DNA of 64,000 nt from Gautieria morchelliformis (taxonomy: Eukaryota > Basidiomycota > Agaricomycetes > Gomphales > Gomphaceae). Position numbers and translations under genes: made by a program. Under the pieces are notes generated by a model. The model worked only from the letters and a program-made list of their open reading frames with translations, was not told the origin of the DNA and searched no databases. The first letter of the stretch is position 1, and every line of letters begins with the position of its first letter. Shown piece after piece: positions 45,682-55,469 of the stretch. The stretch spans positions 31,070 to 95,069 of the forward strand of contig WHVA01000443.1 in the NCBI GenBank assembly GCA_015179125.1, written 5' to 3'.

Positions 45682-46312
45682 TCAAAGGGCAACGTGCTAG
45701 TGGAAGGTTTCTTAAAGGCATTGGTGGAGGTGGTGGAAGTGGAGGGGGCTGAGGAGGAGCAGGTGGATGCAGAGGCTGTGGAGGCACAGGGGGCCCTGGA
45801 GGCAAAGGAGGTACAGGTTGTTGTGATGCAGGCTGCTGCTGGAGTGGCATTTGATCTGGGAGAGGTTCAGGGTGTCGTGTGTGCCGTTGTGCCTGTCTTT
45901 GTTGTGGCAGAGGTCTGGGATTGATATTAGCAGCCTGGGCACGCAACGCAGCTACTGCTGCAGAGCCTACAGGGACAGGAGGTGGAGGTGCCAACTGAGC
46001 TACAGCACCAGAGCCTACAGGAACAGGTGGCGGTGCTAACAGGGGATGTCTCTGATGTACAGGTGCCAGAGGCATATCAGCTAACTGTTCCTGTATGGCA
46101 TGTACAGCATCCCGAGGACTTAGATCAGGTGGAATGGCATTTGAAGGTCCCATCCCGGTGGCCCCACTGTCAATCAGGGCGGGTCCGGACTCAACCTCTC
46201 CAGTGTCAGTGGTCTGAATCTCCACCTTGACCACCAGGGACTTGGCAGTGCTGGTCAAGCCGATAACACACTGTCTCGGCATTCTTTTTTCGATGGCGCA
46301 AAGACTGGGCAT
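45569..46312 (-). CDS. Chimeric proline-rich Helitron N-terminal protein
   Basis: ATG at 46312, 247 residues. Residues 20-50 resemble a retropepsin start (VVKVEIQTTDTG, ALIDSGATG). A proline- and glutamine-rich middle includes a duplicated PPVPVGSGAVAQL / PPVPVGSAAVAAL unit. The C-terminus (APHDLGAMDDKCPKCKTWLW) is the Helitron N-terminal zinc-like motif. The parts suggest a fusion between Gypsy protease DNA and a Helitron protein, followed by deletion of the Rep domain. Whether it is expressed is unknown. Confidence 0.5.
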   Translation of the reverse strand: MPSLCAIEKRMPRQCVIGLTSTAKSLVVKVEIQTTDTGEVESGPALIDSGATGMGPSNAIPPDLSPRDAVHAIQEQLADMPLAPVHQRHPLLAPPPVPVGSGAVAQLAPPPPVPVGSAAVAALRAQAANINPRPLPQQRQAQRHTRHPEPLPDQMPLQQQPASQQPVPPLPPGPPVPPQPLHPPAPPQPPPLPPPPPMPLRNLPLARCPLIEQQIAPHDLGAMDDKCPKCKTWLWKAECQTDSTSPF

Positions 46313-46379
46313 GTATGACCGGGGGTTTTCTGTGTGGCTTCAACCGAGTTCTCTTGCAGAGGTGTGCACAAACCCCATG

Positions 46380-46615
46380 CAGGACCTTTCATCCCTTCAT
46401 GTGCTACCATGCACCTTCCATTCATTAATATGCCAACACACATCCAGAACCTGTCTGTTAACCTGAACTGGGTCCTCCTATTCTTAACATCAGCTTCATG
46501 CCTGCTCCACAAGTGAACCAGGTCCTTCCATTCCTTCAAATGCCAAAAATGTTCACTGAACATGTGCATGAACCCAAACCTGGTCTCTTCATTCCTTCAA
46601 ATGCTAACATGCACC
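46380..46615. repeat. Imperfect direct repeats, unit about 90-110 bp
   Basis: The phrases CCTTTCATCCCTTCATGTGCTA, CCTTCCATTCCTTCAAATGCC and TCTTCATTCCTTCAAATGCTA recur, each followed by an ATGCACC-like or ATGTTC-like stretch. They lie just upstream of the chimeric Helitron protein and may be part of its 5' region. Confidence 0.4.
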
Positions 46616-46619
46616 TTTA

Positions 46620-46945
46620 TTTCGGAGGATAATCAAAATGGTCATGTGATACAGCATATATGAGTATATAATATATATTATAAGAGTATTAATAACAACA
46701 TATAGGAATATATAGTAGTATTTATAAGGAGAATAATAGATGTTATTAGAATATTATGTATATGTTTAAACATCTCGGAGATATATATACATATGAGAGA
46801 GTATCTGACTACAAGATAGAATAACAGATAGTTGGATAGATACTTCTAATAGATATGAGTAGGAGTATTAGTATAAATAGTTATAATGATATAGTGTATC
46901 TTAAAAGTGGGTAGAAAAAATAAGAAGTGGGGTAAAAATAAGAAG
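46620..46945. other. Very AT-rich segment near the presumed 5' end of Helitron 1
   Basis: Nearly all A/T with TATATA-type runs and no open frame. The shift to GC-rich DNA at about 46945 is my only evidence for the 5' border of Helitron 1, together with a minus-strand TC start there. Confidence 0.4.
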
Positions 46946-47052
46946 AGGCGTTCTCGTCGGCGGAGCGGCCGCTTGGGGAGGGACAAACGTAAATTTATTT
47001 ATATCCCAACAATATGATTGGCATGTACTTTCATCCTCTTCTTTTCTACAAG

Positions 47053-47079
47053 CCTGGCCTGCGCTTCGCTCCGGCCAGG
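47053..47079 (-). other. Candidate 3' terminal hairpin of Helitron 2
   Basis: The minus strand has CCTGGCC...GGCCAGG around a GCGAAGCGC core, followed by CTTGTAG. The stem and GCGAAGC core resemble the Helitron 1 terminus. The final bases fit CTRR only loosely, so the exact end is uncertain. Confidence 0.45.
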
Positions 47080-47097
47080 GTGTAATGGACATGGAAA

Positions 47098-49606
47098 TCA
47101 TAGAATTATTTCATCATAGACAATGTTTTCCGTAGAGTCCTTGCCTGATGGAAAGCGAACTCGGACATCATCTCTATGATGCACATGTGACAAAGCGGTG
47201 TACAGTTGACCATGGGAGAAAACAGGAGTGGAAATATCTATGGCCACACGATCAAGGGTAAGACCTTGACAGCTATTGAAGGTAGTCACATATGCAGGTG
47301 ACAGAGGGAATTGCTTGCGGAGAAGAGTGTGGCCTGTAGAGGGCAACAAAGAGGTGAATGTGATGCGGGAAAGGAGGATGTTTTCATTGTCAATGTAGTT
47401 TAGACCTGCATGGACATGGAGGGCATTGACAGTCACGAGGTTTTTTCCTAAGTGAGTGACAACCACTCTACAGTTCTTGACCAAGCCACGCGCGATGGAA
47501 AAATTGCACATCATGCGATATAAACCACCTAGGCGGATGGAGAGGGAGTGGCATGGCAAACCAGGAGAAGTTTGGCGGGCGACATAGTCAATCATTGGTT
47601 GTGGTGATAGGACATTGGCGTCTTCAGTTTCTTTAATAGAGTCGGCTGCGGTATATGTGTGTTCGGGAGTGTTTAAGCGGTGAAGGCATATGGAGTTATA
47701 CATGTCACATTGAGCATTTGTGGGGGCAAGGATGGAATGTGTGAGGCATTGAGCTGCATTAGCCAATATATGGGAAGGAAAGACAAAGTCGACAACATCT
47801 GATGTAGTTGAGATACGTTCGATGATATTCAATGAAACCTTGGAAGATGGGCCATTGCCTATGAGATCAACAGCAGCAGCAAAATCAGGATCATCTGCAT
47901 TATGGATTGGAGTTGTCAATGAACGGATTTCAAAGTCTCTCCACAGAGGTGAACTGCGGATTGAGGCATCAATAACATCCATTTTTGAACCTTTACGGAT
48001 GACAGGACATGTTTGACGAAAATCACCTAGAAGGATGATGATCTTTCCTCCAAAAGGAAGAGAGTTTTGCATAACACGTTGAAGGGTGTCATTGACGCAT
48101 GCGAGAACAGCATGGTTTGCCATGGGTGCTTCATCCCAAATGATGATGGAAGCTTCTTTTAATAGTTGTCCACGCGGATCGTCAGGTTCAATAGGGGAAC
48201 GAAGGAATTCACATAGTTCATTGACTGGAACCTTGAGATAGAAAGGTTAGCATTCATACCAAAGAATGGAATCCAATTTCACTGACTTTAAAAGCAGCAT
48301 CTGTTGTCCTACCGCCAGGATAATCCTGTGCCGCAAAAGCTGAAGTAGCAGTGGGTAATACAATTTCTTGTTTGCTGCGTCGTGAGTCACAAACAGTGTT
48401 GGTCAGGAATGTTTTACCACGACCTGCGGGTCCATCAATGAATAATTGTAAAGGCATTTTAGTGTCTGCAGGATGTTCTATTTCAGCAAAGATATTTTGT
48501 TGTTCAGAGTTGAATGATGCCTGGCATATTTTGGAGCGGTGGTGGAGGAGACTGGGATTTGCAGACCATGGCAAGAGTTCATGTTGGATTTCACTTCCAC
48601 GAAGACGTGGTTCTGGTAAACCAAAGAAACCAAAGTCAGACAATTGTTTTCCATGTTCATCCAAGGACTTGGATAATTCATAGAGAGCAGCGGTGTCTGC
48701 GAAGTCATGGTTGCCACCTTGGCTGTGTAGGAAGTCACGGGAGAAGTGTTTCTTGAATGAGTTCCAAGTGGTAAGAGGCAGAGGGCAACAGTCATTTGTT
48801 AGGAGATGAATGAACAATAGACGCAACTGCCGTGGAGTGCGTAAGCATTCCACAGCCTCTGTGAGACAGCTGTCACCTTCAGATACATCGGCAAACAACC
48901 CTGATAGGTGTGCAGCTTCTTGAAAGGTAGGTTGTATAACTCCATTGATGGTTCTTAAGTCATCAAAAGACAGAGCTGGTCTGTGCAATAACAGCGACCG
49001 GATGTAGAAACGTTCGCCTTCAGAGGGATGAACTATCTGTAGTCTTGAAATATGTGGTTTGTTAGGTTTCCGAAGTATGATGTGCATCATAGGCTGGCCA
49101 TGGACATTTGGTCGTTCAATGTAGAAACGGGGGTTGACTGGTTGATTCATGTTCAACTTTTGGAGGCGAAACAATCGGTAGTAGTCTGCATAGGAGATGT
49201 CTGCAAAATTGCGCTCAAGGTTGTCATTGTCTTCAAATGAACCTCTAGGCCGACAAAAGTAACGGTCAAGCTTGGAGAGTGTGCTTGTTGATTGATGGGT
49301 GCACTCATATTGATGAAAAAGTGTTGAGTTAGGAGTGTGCACTGGAAGTGCAGTAACAGATGGATCCTTGGAGGTGATGTGAAATCCCAAAATTCTCCAT
49401 GCAGCTTCACCTGCAGATAAATATCTGGCATCCCAGAACTCTGCAATTTCATCGATGGAAGACATGGATGAATCTTTAAGTTGCACCCACGTACGATCAG
49501 GACCTGTAATTGGTGAGAGAAGTGAGGGATGAGTCATCAAGAGACCTACCTTTGTGAATGTACTTGAAGATGTATTGGAATAAATGACCTGTACTTGTGG
49601 CTTCAA
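47098..49606 (-). CDS. Helitron 2 helicase (PIF1-type) half
   Basis: Motifs in order: GERFYIRSLLLHRPALSFDDL, LQLFIDGPAGRGKTFL (Walker A, about 48430), IIIWDEAPM (Walker B, about 48130), ILLGDFRQTCPVI, VTTFNSCQGLTLDRV and VFSHGQLYTALSHV, ending EIIL-stop at 47098. A 55 nt intron (48232-48286, GTCAGT...TGCTAAC...CAAG) removes a frame break and joins AFK to VPVNEL, the sequence usual at this point in the family. An upstream 46 nt intron (49504-49549) joins the Rep half in frame as YIHKG-PDRTW. No stop interrupts the helicase half after splicing. Confidence 0.85.
48232..48286 (-). other. Intron in the Helitron 2 helicase
   Basis: 55 nt with donor GTCAGT, branch-like TGCTAAC and acceptor CAAG. 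Splicing yields the family-typical AFKVPVNEL. Confidence 0.8.
49504..49549 (-). other. Intron between Rep and helicase halves of Helitron 2
   Basis: 46 nt with donor GTAGGT and acceptor TACAG. Splicing joins YIFKYIHKG to PDRTW in frame, the normal Helitron order. Confidence 0.8.
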
Positions 49607-51292
49607 AGTTGATGTGGCAGCGATATTTTCTGATCAACGGAAGGCAGTGTGGGACCACCATTTCATCCCCAGGGTGACGACGACGATAAGAAACATGGCC
49701 ATCATCATCCAAAGTGGTCATCTGCTGTAGTTGGCGAGGATAGTTAAAGCTACACAACCGTAAACCATTTTTTTCACGCTGACAGTAACGTGAACGTGGT
49801 CGGATTTCAGGTGGATGACTATGGAGCATATGGGTTTTGATTAAGCCCTGAGTCTTCAATGTTAGAGGGAAGTTCGGCAGAAATCACAGCATCGATATCG
49901 TCAGGTGTTATACAATCAGCTTCACATTTGGTGAGAATGTGGCAATGAGGTAGGCCACACTTTTGAAATTCAATGCAATAGATGGTGTACAACCGCCGTC
50001 CTGCATTTGGAAACATGGTTGATAATGTTTTGAGGAAGTGAGCGAGTTTCTGTTTGAAGACACGGCACACTATAACTGGGGCATCTTCAAAACCTTGCCC
50101 AGGACGTAGTTGTTGGGAAATTTCAGGCCATTGGGGATTGCATGTCATAGTGATGAAGAAATTTGGGGGTCCGTATGTTGAAGCAAGGGCAAGAGCATCT
50201 GCAATCTGCTCACTTGCCCATTTTCTTGAACCAAGAAAGGACACAGGTAAGTAGATATTATTAGAAGAAGGGTTTTGCTGTGCTGAGACCCTCTGTTGAT
50301 TGTGGCGGATGTAGTTGAGTCTGCACTCAAGGTCATGTGTGAACATGTCCACCAGATATTCATTCCACAGACGTCCAAAATTTGAAAGCGGGATTCTCGA
50401 AGAAGCATGGCGCGATAGTACCACATTTGTGTTGACACACTGTCACTGTCTGCATCAGATGCACAGACGCCAAGTCCTTCATTGACACCTCATCCTAAAG
50501 TTCCATGCGGGAAAAGGAGGGGATATGCAAGAGGCTCCCAAAGATGGCTAACGGCTGGGATGGATTGATTTTTGCCATTGGTTTTAGCAATGGTGAGTGA
50601 GCGAGGATGGAGGTCAGTGTGAGTAGAGTTGTGAAAGCACATGATGGCCGCAATCTAATGCAGATGGTTAGAGATGGAGTAATGAAGAAGTTCCAATGTC
50701 CCACCTCATTTGTACCCAAAGAACCTTTGAGAACAATGGACGCCTCTGGATACATAGATGGTTGAACCAAAGACAGTTGGCGTAAACCGTGAACAAAAGG
50801 ATTGATGCGCAACAATGCATCCATCATTGCTCCTATCCAAGTCTCAGGGAGACAATGAACCCAATTTTGGTGTGGTGCCTGGCTTGCAAGAAAGCCATCA
50901 TATAATAACCACCGGATAGCAGAATCACGGTGTGTAGGGCGCAGGTGATGATAAAGGCGACCCTGAACAGAGAAGAAACCTGGAGGACCATGGAGCCCGG
51001 GAAATTCAGATGTCGACTCCAGAGAGGAAAATGAGAACACCAAGTTCAGAATTCGTGATAGAGAGGAGACACTGCTGTCATTCAGAAAAACATTGTATTC
51101 TTCAGGCAATGGAGGAAGATGCTTGACATCCATTCTTCGTTTACCTCCTTCACCACAACAGAATCCGGATCGCTCCCCAGTTAAGAGTTGGACGTGACAA
51201 TGTGGACATTCATGAGGTTTCCCAACACAGTTTGCACCCCATTCAAAAGAAGGAGTGGGCACTCTAGCAATAAACCACGTGCATTGTGTCAT
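49550..51292 (-). pseudogene. Helitron 2 Rep (HUH endonuclease) half, frameshifted
   Basis: ATG at 51292 starts the N-terminal zinc-like region (CPHCHVQLL, CCGEGGKRR). The Rep domain at 50424-49550 has GRLWNEYLVDMF, ITMTCNPQWPEI and the HUH motif GLPHCHIL (about 49945). It ends with the two-tyrosine motif HLFQYIFKYIHKG (tyrosines about 49574 and 49562). Frames must shift between 50495 and 50424 (GVCASDADSDSV to NTNVVLSRHASSR) and again near 49845 (EDSGL to IKTHMLHSHPP). The Rep starts rolling-circle transposition by nicking DNA. All catalytic motifs are visible, so the copy decayed recently. Confidence 0.8.
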
Positions 51293-51599
51293 AGTGAAAT
51301 GAATAGAATGAGAAGGAGAAGGTGTTCGAGATCGGAGGAGTCGCAGATTGGAATTACGCGGTGCAACAGTGTTCGTCCTTGATCAATGACTATGAGGTGC
51401 ATCTACAACGCAATGTTGGTAAGAACATAGAGAATGGTGCACGACATACATGAGTGGGGCCTCTCCTCTGATACTCAGGATAGATTTCAATGTGCATAAT
51501 AAGGAAGAGGTGTCAGTGAGATGCCAATGAAAGTATGGAGCTGTACCGGCGTATATTTAAAGCAATAGATGTTGCAGAGTCTAATGGTGGGATACAGGC

Positions 51600-52170
51600 A
51601 AACCGGCGAACCCGATGGATCGGAGATGTGTAAACCTCGGAAAAGAAAAGCCATTGTACGTCCAACACATGTGTAATCTTCGGAAAAAAAACTCCGTTTC
51701 GTAGAAAGAAGTCGATGGGATGTTCAGTACGAACAGACGGCAAAAAAAGTGGACTGATAGTGTTCTGGATGTAACCCGGTTAATCGGACTCATGCTACCA
51801 AACGATGTGTAATCCAAGGAAAATACCGTACAATGGAGGAAGTAAGCCGATTAATCGGAGAAAGCAGGAATGGTCGAGTAATCCTGCAAAGAAGCTGATT
51901 TATCGGTAGATGCCATAAATGTATGAGTAATCCCCCCAAGAAAGACCTCGGCCGATGTGTAATACTCGAAAAAGAAAAGCCGTTGCATGTCCAACGCATG
52001 GGTAATCCTTGGAAAAATAACCTCTGTTTGGTACAAAGAAACCGATCAGATGCACAGTACGAATGGATGTGTAATCCCGATAAAAAAGTGGTCTGATAGA
52101 GTTCTGTAAGTAACCCGATTAATTGGACTGATGCTACCAAACGATGTGTAATCCAAGGAGAATCACTTGC
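51600..52170 (+). repeat. Two diverged direct repeats, period about 330-340 bp
   Basis: The order GATGTGTAA, AAAGAAAAGCC, TGTCCAAC or CGTCCAAC, TGGTACAAAGAA or CGTAGAAAGAA, CAGTACGAA, GTGGTCTGATAG or GTGGACTGATAG, and GCTACCAAACGATGTGTAATCCAAGG occurs at 51622-51835 and at 51949-52165. Extra short copies of GTGTAATCC are scattered between. The repeats lie upstream (5') of Helitron 2 and could be part of it. Confidence 0.6.
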
Positions 52171-53360
52171 AGAGGCAGCACCCGTCTTCGGTGGGGAAGC
52201 CCCCGGCGTCGCCGTGGGCATGCGGGTCGTGCGAGAAGGTGCCGCCACTTGGGGGATAGATCGGGAAGCTCATCGACGGCCTGGAGGAGATGGTGTCAGT
52301 GCCTTTCCATGATGTGCTGAGTGGTATAAGCAAAGATCCATGTTGGAGACCTGAAAAGGGGCGGTGAGTGAGGAGGAAGAAGGAAAGTATACATAGATGG
52401 ATGGAAGATGATGAGATGTGAGAGGAGACGCGAATTGTACTTACAACACTGTTAATGTCTCAAAGTGGCAGTCCTCGTGTAAGCCTACTGGATGGAGGGT
52501 CAGAGACGCGAGGTGTGGACGTCTCGGTGGGTGAGGAGGTGGGCGGACTGGGGCGCGAGAGGCATCATCCACCGCTGTGCTGTCCCTCGTGCGTGGCGGT
52601 CGTTAGAACAGAACGGCGAGGATGCTCACACTCGCTGTCCCTTTCCCTTTCCCTCTCACTCCTCGCCTCATCCTCCGGCGGTCGCTTTCACCCCCGGCTC
52701 CTCACCCACGAACGCGTCGGTCGTATGTGGTCTAAAGAGCAGCCCTGGCGGGCCGTTGGTCGCGAAGCAGTTGGGAAGGACGTCAAGAGGTGGTTAAGTA
52801 GTAGATTGGGATTTGGATGTCTGATGGGAGGGAAGAAGGGAGGCTAGGTCGGGAAAACGGCTACCTCTGAGATCAGGGCGTATGGTATATCGCATCACAG
52901 AAGAAGCTTGGTTGGAACGTTGAGGAACTGTGATTTGAACAGTTGTGGCCATACTACACTGCGGTGGGCATCAGCGACGGGACGGAAAACCAAGAAGCAG
53001 GACCGTGTACCTGGTTACCGTGAATCCCATGCCAAGAATCTCCCCTGAGCCTGTTTGAAGACCGGGGTTGGTATCGTTGATGATGGCGAAGAACTACGTA
53101 CCTCCGTACGCAGCCAGACGTGTTCTCTTGAAGTCGGAGGCTGGCTGCTTTTCCAACAGCAGTCGTGCTGCCGTTTGGAAAGCGCATCAAGCCATCGGTT
53201 CCTCCCAGAACGCCTCCCGGACCATCAATAGCCCAGAAGAGGTGTTTCCCGCCGGTTTGCTCCGCGGTCGTCAAGCATTTTGATTAACTTTCGAGGTTCT
53301 GTGTTCGATCCATCCTGACAGAGCCAAGTCCATTCTTACTATCTCACAACCATCCCCGTC
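52170..53360. other. No recognisable gene
   Basis: Frames at 52455-52847 + and 53274-52954 - lack known motifs. The minus-strand peptide WAIDGPGGVLGGTDGLMRF near 53250 looks protein-like and the frame changes once downstream, so a gene relic is possible, but I cannot name it. Confidence 0.3.
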
Positions 53361-53364
53361 GGGA

Positions 53365-53570
53365 TGGTTCTGAGATAGTAAGAAAGTCTTGCACTTGGTG
53401 ATTAGTGGATATCCAGCTGAGCAAGAGAGGGTAGCGTGGGATTCGTTGGGCAATAGGTGACCCGTATGGTTCTGAGATAGTAAGAAAGTCTTGCACTTGG
53501 TGATTAATGGATATCCTGCTGAGCAAGAGAGGGTAGCGTGGGATTTGTCGGGCAATAGGTGACCCGACCT
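53365..53570 (+). repeat. Tandem duplication, period 102 bp
   Basis: TGGTTCTGAGATAGTAAGAA starts at 53365 and again at 53467. Each unit runs through CTTGCACTTGGTGATTA, GGATATCC, GCTGAGCAAGAGAGGGTAGC and GGGCAATAGGTGACCCG with a handful of differences. A short inverted repeat (AACCATCC / GGATGGTT) directly precedes it. Confidence 0.8.
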
Positions 53571-53810
53571 TCTGGTGAAAACCGATACGGACGATAACTC
53601 ATGTGGTTGTATATTTAAGACATAGTGACAGTGGTTCTCTAGGCAATGAAATAGGATATGACATTTAATACAATCATAGAGCACTAAAATTACAATCAGT
53701 AGGACACAAAGTTTCATACAGTAGGGAACATAAGACTTGGCCAGTGGCTTCCACTCCTACAGAGACAACTAAAAGTACAAACAGCCTTTTTTTTAAGAAT
53801 AAAGAGCCTT

Positions 53811-54692
53811 TCAGGGAGTATGAGTTGCACGACGTTTTCCACTCCTTGTTTTCACAGACAAAGAGTCATGATCCACAGAGGAGATAGTTTCATTGGATGG
53901 AATCTTCCTGGGAGGAGATGCTGATCTTCGCGGCGGATTGATGGGCACTTCGTGGTCATCATCTTCAACAACAGGAGCTGCGAATCTCCTAGAGCGGCCC
54001 TTAGGTCCTCTGTGAGAGCCCAGACGGCCAGTGGGGGCAGCATTCAAAGTGCCTGCTCCAAGATTCAACGCAACATTGTCCACTACAATTGAAAGGTTGC
54101 CCTGGTCATTGACGTCCTTGAGCAATCCATAAAAATATATGGCAGTGTTGACGTTAGGAGCAGGCGTTCTGTTCCATCGAACAGAATTTCCATCATAAAC
54201 ACATCTAAAAAACAACCAATCAGGACTTTGTATTTGGAAACGCTACTTAACAACGTACCCCAACATAAATGATTTCATTCCATCTCGAACATAGTCTGAC
54301 ACTGCTAAGTCAAACAGCCTTGTCTTGGAATCTGCACCATATTCTGCATTATTCACTACAGCCCCCATGCCCCAAATGGCAACACTTGTGTCATTGGGAA
54401 TGTTTTCTTCATAGTTGTCGCTGGCTGGGTCACCAGGATAAGGGACAATGGACGTCACATCAATTAAAATCTTTGAAGATGGTGGTGCGAAAATGCGGCC
54501 GAAAACTCGTACAATGGTGTCATCTTGCAAGAGAGAATCGCCTGGAGGACTATAAACACGAAGCTGGAGAGGGACAGTAGAGTCATTTGTAATTGGGAGC
54601 ACACTTTCATAAAAGCAATAATAGGTCGGAGAGGTAGTCTGACGACGGCCGCCTCGAACGCAGATGTTGCCTGTCAATGCGACGCTGGACAT
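53811..54692 (-). CDS. OB-fold-like protein, possible Helitron-associated ssDNA-binding protein
   Basis: Two exons (54692-54259 and 54204-53811) give 275 residues. The 54 nt intron (54205-54258, GTACGT...TTTTTTAG) joins SFMLG to CVYDGNS in frame. The first half has FYESVLPI, LQLRVYSPPGDS, DTIVRVFGRIFAPPSSKILIDV and VVPYPGDP. The second half has WNRTPAPNVNTAIYFYGLLKDV and LSIVVDNVALNLG, then a basic, proline-rich tail with RSGKRR. Strand-rich halves with xVYVFG-type strands fit OB folds, and similar proteins recur in Agaricomycete genomes. It lies 2.5 kb upstream of Helitron 2 on the same strand. RPA-like proteins are carried by some plant and animal Helitrons. Link to the element is inference. 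Confidence 0.6.
54205..54258 (-). other. Intron in the OB-fold-like gene
   Basis: 54 nt, donor GTACGT, acceptor TTTTTTAG. Splicing keeps the frame through a split glycine codon. Confidence 0.8.
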
Positions 54693-55174
54693 AAGTAAGA
54701 TCCAGTGACTGGGAGATGGACTGCAAACAGCTACTTATACACGTCGGCTGTATGGGAACTGCTGTACAACCAGCTTACGATATGATCTCGGATCAGGCTG
54801 TTCAACCAGCCCTCAAATGTCTCTTTCTGTAACTTTGTAGTCTGCATCAAAGGCCTTTAAAATAACCAATTATCGCCATCATAATAATGTCTACTACCCT
54901 CTTAAGGCCTATTCAAACATCCCTCTAATTATCTATGAATTTTGCCTATTTTTCGAGGCTGTCTTCACTCAAACTCACTTATTTCTGTGCAGCAGAGTTG
55001 TGGATACACATGTCCCCACAACTCTGTTTCGGACTTCTGATTTCAAACTCCGAACGGACGCTCGCGTCGCTCGCGGCTTGTGCACCCACGGTCACCCACA
55101 AATCCGGTCAGGTGGCTCCTTCAGACTCAGCCTCTGAGTTTGAAAAGCCTAGTCATTTGCTTGTACAGCCTCAA

Positions 55175-55397
55175 TGACTCAACTGACTCATGCACACCTT
55201 GGTGAGTCACATGCCCATGACTCATCCAGGCTGTCATAAATCACATGAGTCCAATTAATGACTCATTCCTGACAAATCAAGCCCTGATTGGTGGAAAACC
55301 TAGTGGAGTCGCCAGTAGGAGTCATTTCAAGTCACTGTGAGTCATTATGAGTCAGATGCAACCTTCCCACACGTTCCGAGAGCTTCTTCGTGACTCA
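55175..55397. promoter_or_regulatory. Cluster of eight TGASTCA sites (Gcn4/AP-1 type)
   Basis: Exact TGACTCA or TGAGTCA heptamers start at 55175, 55184, 55203, 55218, 55259, 55338, 55348 and 55391. The motif is the palindromic binding site of bZIP factors such as Gcn4/CPC1. A TATAAAAG at 55460-55467 follows 63 bp after the last site, placing the cluster as an upstream activating region for + strand transcription. What is transcribed is unclear. The minus-strand OB-fold-like gene starts about 480 bp to the left. Confidence 0.65.
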
Positions 55398-55459
55398 TTC
55401 CCCCATTCCATTAATAGATAGAAGGTCCTACCGCTTAGTTAAGCGCCTGTACAATACAA

Positions 55460-55467
55460 TATAAAAG
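55460..55467 (+). promoter_or_regulatory. TATA box downstream of the TGASTCA cluster
   Basis: TATAAAAG, followed by a CT-rich stretch at about 55475-55530. The approximately 900 bp downstream have no open frame, so this may be an LTR promoter rather than that of a host gene. Confidence 0.5.
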
Positions 55468-55469
55468 GA

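Larger units (their letters stand above)
33516..46945 (-). mobile_element. Helitron 1 with AT-rich cargo and nested insertions
   Basis: The 3' terminus is clear on the minus strand: a GTGCGAAGCAC hairpin, about ten bases, then CTAG followed by T, the classic Helitron end. Base composition changes from GC-rich to AT-rich exactly there. On the same strand the element holds a PIF1-type Helitron helicase in four pieces (45681-45106, 44544-43952, 41943-41218, and an inverted piece at 37060-37336). It also holds a Helitron N-terminal CPKC motif at about 45.6 kb. The Rep (HUH) domain is missing, so the copy is non-autonomous. The 5' end is less sure: composition turns GC-rich again at about 46945, where the minus strand reads TCTTATTTTTACC. 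Confidence 0.65.

Noticed and set aside
53365..53570. CRISPR-like repeat
   Set aside because: Only two contiguous copies of a 102 bp unit without spacers, in a eukaryotic genome.
53271..53717. 147-codon minus-strand frame with an internal protein repeat
   Set aside because: Its repeat is just the 102 bp tandem DNA duplication, which is a multiple of three and therefore keeps a frame open. No domain or splice signal supports a gene.
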